From positions 1 to 64,000 of the forward strand of contig JANQHE010000006.1 of assembly GCA_028282785.1 (NCBI GenBank): a stretch of DNA of 64,000 nucleotides, written 5' to 3'. Both the position numbers and the translations under genes were made by a program. Below, one piece after another: positions 34,365-44,535 of the stretch. The notes beneath the pieces were generated by a model, which was not told where the DNA came from, did no database searches, and was given only the letters and a program-made list of their open reading frames with translations. The DNA is from Bacteroidales bacterium. GTDB lineage: Bacteria > Bacteroidota > Bacteroidia > Bacteroidales > UBA12077. Within the stretch, counting starts at the first letter, position 1; each line of letters begins with the position of its first letter.

Positions 34365-35095
34365 TATGTTATTTTCTGTAATAAGCTCATAAAATTTCCT
34401 TTATAGTTTCTTCCAATAGGAATTCGATTTTTTCCAATTATAATTTGATTTCCTTCTATGGAGTCTATTTTAGAAATAGAAACCAAAAATGACCGATGTA
34501 CTCTTGGATACGAATTTGAAGGTAACAGTTTTTCAATATCTTTCAAATACATGTATGTAATCAATGATTTATCAGTAGTAATAACTTTGACATAATCACC
34601 AACGGCTTCAATGTATAATATTGAATTTAAATCTATACGATAAGATTTTTTGTCTGATTTGATGAAAACATAAGGGTTTACATTAGTTATTTCGGGAGTT
34701 TTAGTCTTTATATTTGAATTTTGCAAAGTATTTTCAAGCTTTATTCTGTTAATAGTTTTATTAATGGCTGCTAAGAAACGTACAAAAGAAAAAGGTTTAC
34801 ATAAATAGTCTGTAACATCAAGTTCATAACCCTCAACGGCAAAATCTCTATAGGCGGTTGTAATAATAACCTTAGGTGGATTTTTTAAAGTCTTTAAGAA
34901 ATTTAATCCATCCATCTTTGGCATGTTAATGTCTAAAAACATTATATCTATATTCTTATGGTTAAGAATGTTTAGGGCTTCCACTGCACTGTTACAACTG
35001 TCAGAAATCTCTATAAAATTTATATCTTTTAGAAAAGATTCAATCAATTGTCTAGCCGGATCTTCATCATCAACTATTATACAGGTAAATTTCAT
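34364..35095 (-). CDS. LytTR-type response regulator
   Basis: 243 residues. Receiver domain (1-120) with phospho-acceptor D55 (MFLDINMPKMDG), acidic pair D9/D10 and the switch residues TTAYRDFAVEGYELDVTDYLCKPF. The C-terminal LytTR DNA-binding domain (about 140-243) has VFIKSDKKSYRIDLNSILYI and RVHRSFLVSISKIDSI. It lies 5 bases after the LytS-type kinase gene. Direct repeats at 36240-36272 upstream of the kinase gene are candidate binding sites. Confidence 0.93.
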   Translation of the reverse strand: MKFTCIIVDDEDPARQLIESFLKDINFIEISDSCNSAVEALNILNHKNIDIMFLDINMPKMDGLNFLKTLKNPPKVIITTAYRDFAVEGYELDVTDYLCKPFSFVRFLAAINKTINRIKLENTLQNSNIKTKTPEITNVNPYVFIKSDKKSYRIDLNSILYIEAVGDYVKVITTDKSLITYMYLKDIEKLLPSNSYPRVHRSFLVSISKIDSIEGNQIIIGKNRIPIGRNYKGNFMSLLQKIT

Positions 35096-35100
35096 TTTTA

Positions 35101-36162
35101 TTATTTTAATTTCAGTTTGAGTTCAACAATAAATATATCTTTATTATCTGTAATTTTAAGATCATGTTTTTTATTATATAGTAAAGAAAGCCGCTTTTTT
35201 ATATTTCCTAATCCAACACCTTTATATTTTTTATTTGCCGAATTTGATTTGTGTCCTTTGTTATTCTTACAATAAAAATACAAATCAGAATTCTTATTGG
35301 TAGTTAAATCGATTTTAATATTTGAGTCTTTTGAATTACTTTTAGAATGTTTAAATGCGTTTTCAACAAACGGAATAAAAAGTAAAGGAGCAATCATTAA
35401 TTCGGGCGAATCTATATTTCTATTGAATACGATATTTATCCTTTTTGACCTTATCTGTTCAAGTTCAATATAATTGTTTAGAAAGTCAATTTCTTTCCGG
35501 ATATTAACATAATCCTCTTTACATTCATAAAGAATATAACTCATTAGCTCGGATAATTTTAAAACTACTTCGGGTGTTTTATCTGATTTTGTTATACTAA
35601 ATGAATATATATTGTTCAATGTATTAAATAAAAAATGGGGGTTTAATTGTGCTTTTAAGGCATTATGTTCAGATACAATTTTTTCTTTTTCTGATAAAAC
35701 TAATTTGTTAGCAATATCTTTTAATTTGTACCACTCTTTAGCAAAATAAATCAAAGTAGATACGATAATAAAAAACACAACATATAAAATGGAAAATGTG
35801 AAAATGATATGATGTTCAAAACCTTCTCCACCATGAATTGTAACATTTTCATAAGATGAAACGGTAACCAGGAATATGAAAAAACTAAAAATAGCAATAT
35901 TGAGAATGTTTCCTATTGTAAATAAAATATACTTACGCTTTTTCAGAAATTTTGGAATTAGAATTAAATAGTTTATGTAAGTGGTAAATATGACAATCAA
36001 TATTTTTAGCAATAGATTCAAAACAAAATTTGATGTTAAAAAACCGGCAGCATAGCTTTCCGATAATGTAAATGCTTCTATGATTATGACAACTGTCCAT
36101 ACAAAAATATGTTGTATTGGTCTTTTACTTAATAAATTTGATAATGTATTTATTCTATTCAT
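35101..36162 (-). CDS. LytS/YehU-type membrane sensor histidine kinase
   Basis: 353 residues. Four predicted membrane helices (about 15-33, 44-66, 75-95, 118-142) are followed by the His_kinase domain opening ALKAQLNPHFLFNTLN (phospho-acceptor His in NPHFLFN). An HATPase_c end (VPFVENAFKHSKSN, then GVGLGNIKKRLSLLY) completes it. The short membrane sensor without a large extracytoplasmic domain suggests that it senses a membrane or lipid cue. Partner of the downstream LytTR regulator. Confidence 0.92.
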   Translation of the reverse strand: MNRINTLSNLLSKRPIQHIFVWTVVIIIEAFTLSESYAAGFLTSNFVLNLLLKILIVIFTTYINYLILIPKFLKKRKYILFTIGNILNIAIFSFFIFLVTVSSYENVTIHGGEGFEHHIIFTFSILYVVFFIIVSTLIYFAKEWYKLKDIANKLVLSEKEKIVSEHNALKAQLNPHFLFNTLNNIYSFSITKSDKTPEVVLKLSELMSYILYECKEDYVNIRKEIDFLNNYIELEQIRSKRINIVFNRNIDSPELMIAPLLFIPFVENAFKHSKSNSKDSNIKIDLTTNKNSDLYFYCKNNKGHKSNSANKKYKGVGLGNIKKRLSLLYNKKHDLKITDNKDIFIVELKLKLK

Positions 36163-36239
36163 ATTTTTATTTTATCATAATAAAATTAAGAATAATATAA
36201 CCATTAATAATCAAATTGGGTTAATCTGCTAATTTCTTC

Positions 36240-36272
36240 GGTAAACTACAATTTTAACAAGGTAAACTACAA
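36240..36272. promoter_or_regulatory. Direct repeats, candidate LytTR operator
   Basis: Two identical 12-mers GGTAAACTACAA (36240-36251 and 36261-36272) are exactly 21 bases apart. LytTR regulators bind pairs of direct repeats on one helix face with about this spacing. They lie 78 bases upstream of the kinase gene and 160 bases upstream of the divergent methyltransferase-like gene, so either or both could be controlled. Confidence 0.55.
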
Positions 36273-36432
36273 ATATGTTATGTATAATCTTGGAATTGGT
36301 ATTTAAAGCTTTCCTGTGTTAGTAATCGAATAAATTTTTACTTGAAAATTCCACCACATAATTTAGACATGAGATCAGATAAATTTTTAAATACTAAGAT
36401 TGAATTATAGATCATCAAAATAAGGTTAAATT

Positions 36433-37572
36433 ATGAAAACGAATTCTAAAATAGCAAAGAGAACATTTTGGACAGTTGCAGCATTCTATTTTATAATAGC
36501 ATTTGAGTTTTTTTATATGGCAAGCCCTTTTGCAGCATACTTTTACTCAGTATACAAGCCGGGACTAAGTTTCTTAAATGAGTTTCCTGCCATATCATGG
36601 CTAACAGGATTTTTCCTTCCACATATAGTTGAATCTACAAATTCATCCTTTTTAAACTCAGTTAAAATAGCCGGTGCTAGTTTTGTAGCAGCAGGACTAT
36701 TGGTGTTCTTAGTTTGTGCAATTCAGGTTTATTATGCTAAGATATTTAAAAGAGGAGCAGTAACAGGTGGATTATATAAATTTATAAGGCATCCTCAATA
36801 TACTGCTTTTGCAGTTTGTAGTTTTGGGTTACTTCTTTTATGGCCAAGATATTTAGTTCTTATTATGTTTATCACATTATTATTTGCCTATTACTTGTTG
36901 GCAAAAGCGGAAGAAAAAGAGTGTAGTCGTAAGTTTGGAAAAGATTATGATGATTATTTGAAGAGAACTAACCGTTTTATTCCATTTAAAATTCAAGTTT
37001 TTGATAAACTAAATAAATTATATAATAATCGAATTGAAAAAGTAGTATTTATATCGTTACTATATGTGTTGTGTATAGTAAGCTCTTTATTAATAAGTAA
37101 GGGCTTTAAAAAGATTTCTGTTAACAATCTTCATACAGTTTATAAAGACCATAACGTATGTATCTCGGTTTTGAAAAAATCTCCTTCTGAAATAGAAGAT
37201 GCAATATTAATAGCTGAGAACAATTCAAAAATAAAGAGACTAATATCTAACAGGCAAAAAACAGATAAGTTAATTACATATTTATTGCCTGCAGATATGT
37301 ATATATCGGAAATTCCTATGGAACGTCCGGAAAATGCTACCAGTCATGTTTTTAACAATACATATGAATCAAATAAATATAAATTGATTTATACCATAGC
37401 TAATTTTAAGAATGAAGCTATTGTTAAATCAGGTAATGATATACTTATGAACGCACTGAGCACAACTCCTTTACTTGAAGTATGGATAGATTTAAGTAGA
37501 AAACAATTAATTAAAATAAGTCCATTAAAAGGAACACAGCGTTACGAAAATATTCCGGAACCAATATTTTAA
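36433..37572 (+). CDS. Isoprenylcysteine-methyltransferase-like membrane protein
   Basis: 379 residues. Helices at about 12-32, 76-97, 128-148 and 206-224. The ICMT/PEMT-type motif is GLYKFIRHPQYTAF (about 113-126) with AEEKECSRKFGKDYDDYLKRTNRFIP (about 157-182), which fits SAM binding at the membrane. An extra extracytoplasmic domain (about 230-379) without recognised relatives follows a fourth helix. Substrates of bacterial ICMT homologues are mostly unknown. It is divergent from the LytS/LytT pair and shares the direct-repeat region, so it may be their target. Confidence 0.75.
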   Translation: MKTNSKIAKRTFWTVAAFYFIIAFEFFYMASPFAAYFYSVYKPGLSFLNEFPAISWLTGFFLPHIVESTNSSFLNSVKIAGASFVAAGLLVFLVCAIQVYYAKIFKRGAVTGGLYKFIRHPQYTAFAVCSFGLLLLWPRYLVLIMFITLLFAYYLLAKAEEKECSRKFGKDYDDYLKRTNRFIPFKIQVFDKLNKLYNNRIEKVVFISLLYVLCIVSSLLISKGFKKISVNNLHTVYKDHNVCISVLKKSPSEIEDAILIAENNSKIKRLISNRQKTDKLITYLLPADMYISEIPMERPENATSHVFNNTYESNKYKLIYTIANFKNEAIVKSGNDILMNALSTTPLLEVWIDLSRKQLIKISPLKGTQRYENIPEPIF

Positions 37573-37573
37573 C

Positions 37574-37618
37574 AAAGAATCTTTGCTACTTTTTAGGAAG
37601 AGATGGCAAAGATTCTTT
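37574..37618. terminator. Inverted repeat after the methyltransferase-like gene
   Basis: Perfect 13-base arms AAAGAATCTTTGC (37574-37586) and GCAAAGATTCTTT (37606-37618) with a 19-base loop, 1 base after the stop. No long T-run follows on the plus strand, so termination efficiency is uncertain. It could also be a boundary of the decayed gene on the other strand. Confidence 0.6.
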
Positions 37619-37619
37619 A

Positions 37620-37890
37620 ATCCTATATTCCACATACATATAGCCAGGAATGATAATTTCTTAGTTTTTTGTCCCATTAAGTTCATATCTAATAAAACTT
37701 CCGGCACAAAAATTTCATTTTGTAATTTATCCCATTCAGAGTTATCCGTGTAAACAAAAAGTTTATTAACAGTTTCAACTATTTGTTCACGAGGTGTAAA
37801 TTCAGTTATTTTAGGTTCCTCTTGGTTTTAAACGCAACATCCTGCAACAAAAAATGCAAGTACAACTAATAAAAGGTATAACTTTTTCAT
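37620..37890 (-). pseudogene. Decayed NTF2/SnoaL-like lipoprotein gene
   Basis: From ATG 37890 the minus strand reads MKKLYLLLVVLAFFVAGCC, a lipoprotein signal, then a stop codon at 37828-37830 (codon 21). The same frame resumes with PREQIVETVNKLFVYTDNS, EWDKLQNEIF and PEVLLDMNLMG, matching the start of NTF2-like proteins of Bacteroidota. Similarity is lost after about 90 codons, and the frame runs out into the inverted repeat. So there is a premature stop and a 3' truncation. The family is inferred from the pattern EQIV..NKLF.YTD...W..L. Confidence 0.65.
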
Positions 37891-37985
37891 GTTTTGATAG
37901 TGTTTGATATCTTATACAAGCATTAAATAATGTAGGTTTAAATTCAAAAGCTTATAAGCTTATTTTTAACTTAGAACACAAAACT

Positions 37986-38858
37986 CTAAGCTTTCAATTT
38001 AAGCATATCAGCCATTCCAAAGGCATTGTATATACCATTTGTTATTTGATTTAACTGGTCATTATATCCATTAATCGGATCACCCATACCCATGTTATCA
38101 ACAACTGTTCTTACCGGTCTTCCCCCTGCAGGAGTTTGAATTAATTTTAAAATAGCATCTGCAACTTTTTGAGGTTTTTGTTCCGGATTTCCTGCTAGTG
38201 CCCCTTCGAATCCTTCAAACAGAGCTTTGGGTGCATTCATAAAATCTCCATAACTTTCATTTCTTGTTGAATCTGATGGAGTCATTAGGTTTTCCATAAA
38301 TGTGGTAGGGTAACCACCTGGTTCAACAATGCATGAATCAATACCAAATCCGGATAACTCAACCCTGTAATTTTCTGCTAATGCTTCAACAGCCCATTTC
38401 GAAGCGTTGTATGGACCATAAAATGGAAGTGAAATTCTTCCAAGCAGGCTTGAAACATAAATAATTAGTCCTGAATTTTTCTCACGAAGATAAGGAAGTG
38501 CTGCCCTGTTAATTCTTTGAATTCCAAATACATTTATATCAAATAGCTTTTGAAAATCTTCAGGCGTAAAATGTTCCTGCATTCCAATTACACCTACACC
38601 TGCATTATTAATAACTACATCTAACCCTCCAAGTAATTGAATTGCATCGCGGATACCCTTATTAACGCTATGATCATCCGTTACATCAATGTCAATGACA
38701 TGTGCTCCCAGGGATTCTAGCTCCTTCGCAACCTTTTCATTTTTACCTTGTGTATTGCGCATAGAAGCAGCAACATTAAAATTGTTTTCAAGTAAAGTTC
38801 GAACAGTAAGGTTTCCAAAACCACCACTTGCTCCTGTTATTAAAACATTTTTTTTCAT
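37986..38858 (-). CDS. SDR-family oxidoreductase
   Basis: 290 residues. Cofactor motif TGASGGFG (8-15), NNAGVG (about 85-90), the catalytic Ser in YVSSLLGR and Tyr/Lys in YNASK (about 154-158). The C-terminal segment is longer than in minimal SDRs (FGIDSCIVEPGGYPT through the C-terminal helix), as in classical SDRs acting on bulky substrates. The substrate is unknown. It is a single gene on the minus strand with no operon partner; the next gene upstream is 63 bases away. Confidence 0.92.
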   Translation of the reverse strand: MKKNVLITGASGGFGNLTVRTLLENNFNVAASMRNTQGKNEKVAKELESLGAHVIDIDVTDDHSVNKGIRDAIQLLGGLDVVINNAGVGVIGMQEHFTPEDFQKLFDINVFGIQRINRAALPYLREKNSGLIIYVSSLLGRISLPFYGPYNASKWAVEALAENYRVELSGFGIDSCIVEPGGYPTTFMENLMTPSDSTRNESYGDFMNAPKALFEGFEGALAGNPEQKPQKVADAILKLIQTPAGGRPVRTVVDNMGMGDPINGYNDQLNQITNGIYNAFGMADMLKLKA

Positions 38859-38921
38859 AATTACTTATTTTTCATTACAATTGCGCATAAATACCAATTA
38901 CTTATACATAACAAATTGTGC

Positions 38922-39320
38922 TCAAATAAGTTTTATGGAGTTTATTTTATTTGTCCGTTCAAGAGAAAATGTTTTACTTGAATTGTCAATATATTCATAC
39001 AGTTCTAACGCTTTGTTCAAATACTTTTGACTATCGGAAAATTGATCATTACCAAGCGTAAGAAATAAATCTGCCAGGAGTTCAATATTTTCGAAACTAA
39101 ATCCATTTGATTTAATTAATTCCTTTTCAAAATCCTTTGGGTCAATATTAAAAAAATATTCGAGTTCTTTTTCATGTTTTTCTTTAAACTCTTCTCTAAT
39201 AAGTTTTTCGGTTGTTTGGTATTCTTCTTTTGATCTCGAGGGTTTGTATTTCCCCAACAAGTATTGAATAAGTATGGTAATTTTCTCAATTTCACGCAGA
39301 ATATAATCTCTTCTTTCCAT
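38922..39320 (-). CDS. Helical TPR-like protein of unknown function (DUF6483-like)
   Basis: 132 residues, entirely helical. The start MERRDYILREIEKITILIQYLLGK is typical of a family of small Firmicutes/Bacteroidota proteins (DUF6483-type). The C-terminus has one TPR-like unit (QKYLNKALELYEYIDN). Cytoplasmic, no catalytic motif seen. The gene stands between the SDR and a divergent small protein. The assignment rests on the N-terminal pattern only. Confidence 0.55.
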   Translation of the reverse strand: MERRDYILREIEKITILIQYLLGKYKPSRSKEEYQTTEKLIREEFKEKHEKELEYFFNIDPKDFEKELIKSNGFSFENIELLADLFLTLGNDQFSDSQKYLNKALELYEYIDNSSKTFSLERTNKINSIKLI

Positions 39321-39419
39321 ATTTTTTTTGTTAAAACTGTAATTGATAAAACTATATAGATATCTTTAAATTATAACAATTAAGCTTAAATTTGTTTAAA
39401 TATTTACATACCTCAAACT

Positions 39420-39800
39420 ATGTATAAATTTTTATTATGTCTTTTTTATTTAGCTTTATTTACAATTGATGACACCAGTATTCAAAAAAACATTAATAAT
39501 CAGGATTCTTTGGTAACAAAAGATTTTACTGGAACCTGGGAAAGAATTGATTATTGGTGGACAGGAGATACAAATAGGGATACTTTACAGCTTATTCAAA
39601 ATCAGGATTCAATTTTTTTTTACGATTCTGCGAATTGTATAGCGAAAGCTTATATAAAGAAAGATTTTATAATAATAAGTAAAGGTTTTAAAGCTGATGG
39701 AATTGATTATTTTACAATTTATTCAGTTAATAATTTCTATAAAAAAGCTCCATTGATTGAATCTGTCGATAAAATAGAGTTTAGGAGGTTAGAAAAATAA
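39420..39800 (+). CDS. Secreted small beta-rich protein, lipocalin-like
   Basis: 126 residues. Signal peptide about 1-16 (MYKFLLCLFYLALFTIDD). The mature part has the FTGTWERIDYWWTGD opening and alternating strands seen in small lipocalin-like or extracellular lipid-binding proteins, but no family could be named. It runs into the hairpin at 39800-39825, shared with the convergent protease gene. Confidence 0.55.
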   Translation: MYKFLLCLFYLALFTIDDTSIQKNINNQDSLVTKDFTGTWERIDYWWTGDTNRDTLQLIQNQDSIFFYDSANCIAKAYIKKDFIIISKGFKADGIDYFTIYSVNNFYKKAPLIESVDKIEFRRLEK

Positions 39801-39825
39801 AAAAGGCCTTGAAAAGGCCTTTTTA
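39800..39825. terminator. Bidirectional intrinsic terminator
   Basis: Arms AAAAAGGCC (39800-39808) and GGCCTTTTT (39816-39824), loop ttgaaaa. The A-run and T-run on either side make it work in both directions, between a plus-strand gene and the convergent C25 protease gene (stop at 39846). Confidence 0.85.
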
Positions 39826-39845
39826 TCTTGAATGTGGATTTATTA

Positions 39846-42800
39846 TTATTCTTTGATAACACGTTTTGTTTCAACTTTATCATTACTTTGAACAACAATT
39901 AAGTATACCCCTGAATGATAATGTTCTATACTTAGGTTCTTATGATCTCTTTCCATTAAAAATTCATCCATTACGCGTCCATTTACATCAATAACCTTAA
40001 CAATTGTATTATCTCCGTAACCGGTTAACTCAATATTAAGTTCCTTTCCTGCAGGATTTGGATATACATTAAACTGCTTAGCTATTGGTTCTAATTCCAT
40101 ATTCTCAACTTCATCAGTAGAAGAATTTGAATTATCAATCGCATCGGTACCGGTGCTAACCGTATAATCTTCCACTTCACCATAAGAGAACGATTCACAA
40201 GGAGTTGGCACTCCATTCCATTTCATGCTTATACGCATGCGGGTTTGCCCTGAGAATGATGATGGAACATTAAATGTACCACTTACAGCAGAAGAAGTTG
40301 CTGCTGGCGCAAACACTTCCTCGTCCGCATCTTCAAAATCACCATCTTTGTTAAAGTCAATCCATATTCTCCAGTTTTCATTATATGTTGAACCTGGGAA
40401 TACAGGAGTTAGTGTTACACTATTGCTCCCAACAACTACAGACACAATTTCGCTGGTATAATCTGTATAGTATGATCCGCCGGATGTATTAGTATAACTA
40501 CCAATTTCTACTGTTCCAATATATTCATAGTTATAGTTGCCGCTTTCCGAAGTACAATAGCTTACAGTACCTTCCTGAACCGTGATATATCCGGTTTTAG
40601 TTATAGAATTACTCCCGGCGCTGTTAGTAACTGTTAATGATACATCATATGTTCCCGCTGCACTATAAACAACGGTTGGATTTTGATCAGTGCTTGTAGA
40701 AAGGGTGCCTCCGCTAAATGTCCATGACCAGGAAGTAGGATTATTTAATGAAGCATCTGTAAATATCACACTCTCACCTTCGTACACGGTTGTTGAGCTA
40801 GCAGTAAATTCTGCAACAGGTGCTATAACAACATTATCTTTAATTTCAAATGCATCAATGCAAATATCACTTGTATAACTACTTCCGGTAATTCCGTTTA
40901 AGCGTACCAGTACATTTGAACGCCCTATGTAAGCAGACATATCAATGTTTGCTGTATACCAACTATTTCCCTGATCTCCAGACATGGTCCATTCGGTTGT
41001 CCAGTTTGCACCACCATCAGTACTAATTTGAACATTTAAAGTACCCATAGCGGAACCATACATATGATATTGGAATTCTATAACAGGGTTAGTAATACCT
41101 ACTAAATCAAAACATGGTGAAGTAATATTAGCTACTTTACCAGGATAATTTGGACTTGAGGCTTCAATGTAAATATAATAGCTTCCATCTACAGCTCCGG
41201 ATGGGCCGGTATTAGAAGATGTAGTAGAACCGGTTTGAACAGTCCAGTCAATATCATCATTCGTTTCCTGAACCCAATTTCCGGTTGTATTTTCAAAACT
41301 TTCGTTATAAGGCAAATTAGTACATGTAACCGGAGGATTAACAGTAATATGAGCTGTTTTAGTTTCAGTATCGCTACCTACACTATTAGCAACGGTTAAT
41401 GATACATCATATGTTCCGGCAGTATTATATACAACACTTGGATTCTGGGCAGTACTTGTTGAAGGATCACCTCCTCCAAATATCCATGACCAGGATGTTG
41501 GGTTGTTTGTGGATTGGTCGGTAAACATAACACTTTCACCTTCATATACGATAGTTGCATTTTCAGTGAATGCTGCATTGGGTGGTGCCACATTTACAGT
41601 AATATAATTTGATTTGGTTTCTGTATCCGACCCTGCACTATTTGTAACGGTAAGTGAAACTTCATATGTTCCTGCAGTATTGTATGTTATAACTGGATTT
41701 TGATCAGAGCTTGTAGCCGGGTTTCCACCGTTTAATGTCCATGACCAGGATGTTGGAACGTTTGTTGATTGGTCCGTGAACGTAATACTTTCACCCTCGT
41801 AAATAGTTGTTGAACTAGCCGTGAAATCAGCTACCGGAGCTACCACAGTGCCTGTAACAGGAACGGTTGAAGAATACCTGTAATAATTTTGTTTCGTTAT
41901 CGTAACAATTAGGTTATTTCCAACTGCTTGAGCAGGTATGGTAATAGCAACGGATGAACCTGTACCTTCCGCGGTTCCAATTATATTTCCATCAACAGTT
42001 AGCGCTATAAAAGAACCATTATCCGCAGTAACACTGAATGTAGTTTCTCCGGTAAGAAGTTCACTGGCGTGCGAAACATTTAAGTTCTGAGGTACCTCTG
42101 AATATAGCATTGTAAAAGCATCGCCATGTAAATGGAATAAATCATAAGTAATAGCTTTATTACTCGTATTATATGGCCAACTTGACTGATATAAGAAATA
42201 TTTACCATTAACACTTGCAAAACCTGGCAATAAAGTTGCAGGTGTTACATTTAAGTTTGTTTCCGAATAATCAGGCATAAAATCCGACCACATATAATCA
42301 TACATTCCCCACGTAAATGCATCGTTTACGAATGAATAAGACACTTGTGTTGCAGCTATTAATCCTAAGGCACCGGAATTATTGCCGTTATAAGTATATC
42401 TATGGAACTTCTCCGCAAAACACTCAGAAGTATAATCAAATTGGCCGGTTAAACAATTGATAGAGAAAACGAATGGTAAGTCAGTATTTGTTAAATTGTC
42501 TATATCTGCAGACCGAAAATCTGGCTCACCCCAACCATAATATGCTCCATGGTCACGGTGTTGTAACATAAATGCTCCGCTATTAATTGCATTGACAACA
42601 TCATTTGTTGTACCTCCTGTCCAACCACCTAAGCTAGAAGGACTAGCCGGGATATATCCTAAACCGTTAGGTCCAAAATAGTTTACTACATCATCAGTAT
42701 TGGTCGCTGTGGACCAAATTGATCCCGGAGTTCCGCTATATACTTCATTTATTCTAACAGGACTTTTACCATGTACTTCTTTTAAGTAACCACCAACAAT

Positions 42801-44027
42801 TTCAGAACAAAGTTGGAACCATCTTTCTGTTTGCCATCCACAGGCGGTTATTGGGTTATTGTAAAAATTGGTGCTTGTAGGAGGGGTCATTTCATAATTT
42901 ATGAATTTGGTTACCATTGTTTCCAGGTGAGTGGCATTTTGTGCAGTCATCCTTGCAAAAGCTATATCAGGTAAACCATCATTATTTACAACATCAGCAT
43001 AATAATTATCGGTAATATATGTCCCTGAATAAGGGTGTGAATATTCCTGAGAAGTAATTCCTACTCCTGAAGTTCCATAATCAGCCATGATTAATACAGC
43101 AGCAGGAGGGATGCTCCAGTTATTATATGCGTTATCAATATAATTTTTTATTGTTGAAACATTGTTTCCACCAATATCGGTAATTGTTACAACACCGGTA
43201 TTGATTCCTTGTAGGGTCCTGAATTTTTTTATTGTATCAGCCCATGCAATAAAATCCGCATCGTCCGGAACAATTATTAGGTACTCATATCCCGTACTTT
43301 TACCTATAGCTTTATGGTTATAGTCTACTTCGGGAAGAGAACTGTAGTTTAAGAAAGTGTTTTTCAAAATGGGGTCAAACCAACGGCTTCTTAAACGCTC
43401 ATCGCCATAAGTTCCTTTCCCTCCAGAAAAATTAACTTTCAATTCAATATCTCTATAAACAATCAATTCCTTGGTTACAGGGTTGTATTGAAAAGGTGTA
43501 ATTCCTAAGGTTACCATTTCAACTCCTCTTATCACAGATTTTTTAGAGATTTGAAAAGGTTTTTCAGGATAAAAAGCATCTTTAGAATAAATACTTTGAT
43601 CTTTTTCATACTTTAATGCTTTATCCTCAATAACAAAAGGAATGTCGGGAGCAGGAGCCAAATCAACATTTTTGATAATTTCCTTTCGGAAATTTACTAT
43701 TTCCAGCACTGCTGTTGCACCATCGGGTAATGCCACATAGGTTGCATAACTTGGTAAATCAGGAGCTCCTTCATCGTTAGGAAGCAAATTGCCATAGATT
43801 TCAATCGATTTTAAAACATTTTTTTCAATGGCTTTGTCAACTAATGCAAAGTCATTAATTGAAAAATTCACATCAACGCCTGACGATTTAGAATTTAACA
43901 GAGTCATTCCCTGGTTTCCCCAGGAATCCGAGAAGGTGTAAGTTTCTTTTTGCCCATAGCTATAAGCACATAAAACTATGCTTATGATTAGCAAAAACAT
44001 TCTTTTTTTTAATAGTTCTTTTTTCAT
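39846..44027 (-). CDS. Gingipain-type (C25) secreted protease with PKD, MAM-like, GEVED and T9SS domains
   Basis: 1393 residues. Signal peptide 1-25; a propeptide-like beta domain about 30-240; peptidase C25 domain about 245-640 with catalytic H493 ([10 protein letters not shown]) and C525 ([10 protein letters not shown]). Then an Ig-like linker (645-728), PKD domains at 730-812, 816-897 and 1069-1151 (each with YEGES...FTD and NPTSWSW), a MAM-like domain 900-1064, a GEVED domain 1155-1291 (YGEVEDY) and a T9SS C-terminal sorting domain from about 1318 ([16 protein letters not shown]) to the C-terminus. A cell-surface or secreted cysteine protease, anchored through the type IX system. The T9SS genes themselves are elsewhere. 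Confidence 0.93.
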   Translation of the reverse strand: MKKELLKKRMFLLIISIVLCAYSYGQKETYTFSDSWGNQGMTLLNSKSSGVDVNFSINDFALVDKAIEKNVLKSIEIYGNLLPNDEGAPDLPSYATYVALPDGATAVLEIVNFRKEIIKNVDLAPAPDIPFVIEDKALKYEKDQSIYSKDAFYPEKPFQISKKSVIRGVEMVTLGITPFQYNPVTKELIVYRDIELKVNFSGGKGTYGDERLRSRWFDPILKNTFLNYSSLPEVDYNHKAIGKSTGYEYLIIVPDDADFIAWADTIKKFRTLQGINTGVVTITDIGGNNVSTIKNYIDNAYNNWSIPPAAVLIMADYGTSGVGITSQEYSHPYSGTYITDNYYADVVNNDGLPDIAFARMTAQNATHLETMVTKFINYEMTPPTSTNFYNNPITACGWQTERWFQLCSEIVGGYLKEVHGKSPVRINEVYSGTPGSIWSTATNTDDVVNYFGPNGLGYIPASPSSLGGWTGGTTNDVVNAINSGAFMLQHRDHGAYYGWGEPDFRSADIDNLTNTDLPFVFSINCLTGQFDYTSECFAEKFHRYTYNGNNSGALGLIAATQVSYSFVNDAFTWGMYDYMWSDFMPDYSETNLNVTPATLLPGFASVNGKYFLYQSSWPYNTSNKAITYDLFHLHGDAFTMLYSEVPQNLNVSHASELLTGETTFSVTADNGSFIALTVDGNIIGTAEGTGSSVAITIPAQAVGNNLIVTITKQNYYRYSSTVPVTGTVVAPVADFTASSTTIYEGESITFTDQSTNVPTSWSWTLNGGNPATSSDQNPVITYNTAGTYEVSLTVTNSAGSDTETKSNYITVNVAPPNAAFTENATIVYEGESVMFTDQSTNNPTSWSWIFGGGDPSTSTAQNPSVVYNTAGTYDVSLTVANSVGSDTETKTAHITVNPPVTCTNLPYNESFENTTGNWVQETNDDIDWTVQTGSTTSSNTGPSGAVDGSYYIYIEASSPNYPGKVANITSPCFDLVGITNPVIEFQYHMYGSAMGTLNVQISTDGGANWTTEWTMSGDQGNSWYTANIDMSAYIGRSNVLVRLNGITGSSYTSDICIDAFEIKDNVVIAPVAEFTASSTTVYEGESVIFTDASLNNPTSWSWTFSGGTLSTSTDQNPTVVYSAAGTYDVSLTVTNSAGSNSITKTGYITVQEGTVSYCTSESGNYNYEYIGTVEIGSYTNTSGGSYYTDYTSEIVSVVVGSNSVTLTPVFPGSTYNENWRIWIDFNKDGDFEDADEEVFAPAATSSAVSGTFNVPSSFSGQTRMRISMKWNGVPTPCESFSYGEVEDYTVSTGTDAIDNSNSSTDEVENMELEPIAKQFNVYPNPAGKELNIELTGYGDNTIVKVIDVNGRVMDEFLMERDHKNLSIEHYHSGVYLIVVQSNDKVETKRVIKE

Positions 44028-44535
44028 AGAAAATAAGTTAGGTTAATAAATTTAAAATTTTATTCTATTGAGAAATTGAATAAAATTCAGTGATTAGAGT
44101 GGTATTTAAGTTATAATTCATAATTTGATAACTCAATTCTAAATATATCAAAATCTCGGGGCCAGTTATTGGGTAACAACCAGATTTGAATTTAGAAAAG
44201 AGTATTTAAGATAAGAAAAAATATTTAATTATAAAACAAAATGTGAAAGATTTATTGAAAAAAATTAAACAAAGAGTCGCGAGTTTAATGCTTAATTCTT
44301 TAATTTTTTTAAGTTTCATATGTTTATAATCGTATAATAAGATATTGTAAGAATTTAAGGTTTGGAAGTTTAATTTTCTATGATCGGTGTTTAACTTACT
44401 ACGAACATATTAACATATCAAAATATTTTAATATATTACGGATGCATTTTAACTGAACATATTTATAACAAATTTTGTCTTAAATACAACTGTGGATATT
44501 AAATAAATACTTGTTATTAATTAAAATCATAAAAT
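44028..44535. other. AT-rich divergent intergenic region
   Basis: 508 bases between the start of the C25 protease gene (-) and the solitary pxpA (+). Very AT-rich with long A and T runs. No coding frame, hairpin terminator, exact promoter consensus or operator stands out. It should carry both promoters. Confidence 0.5.
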
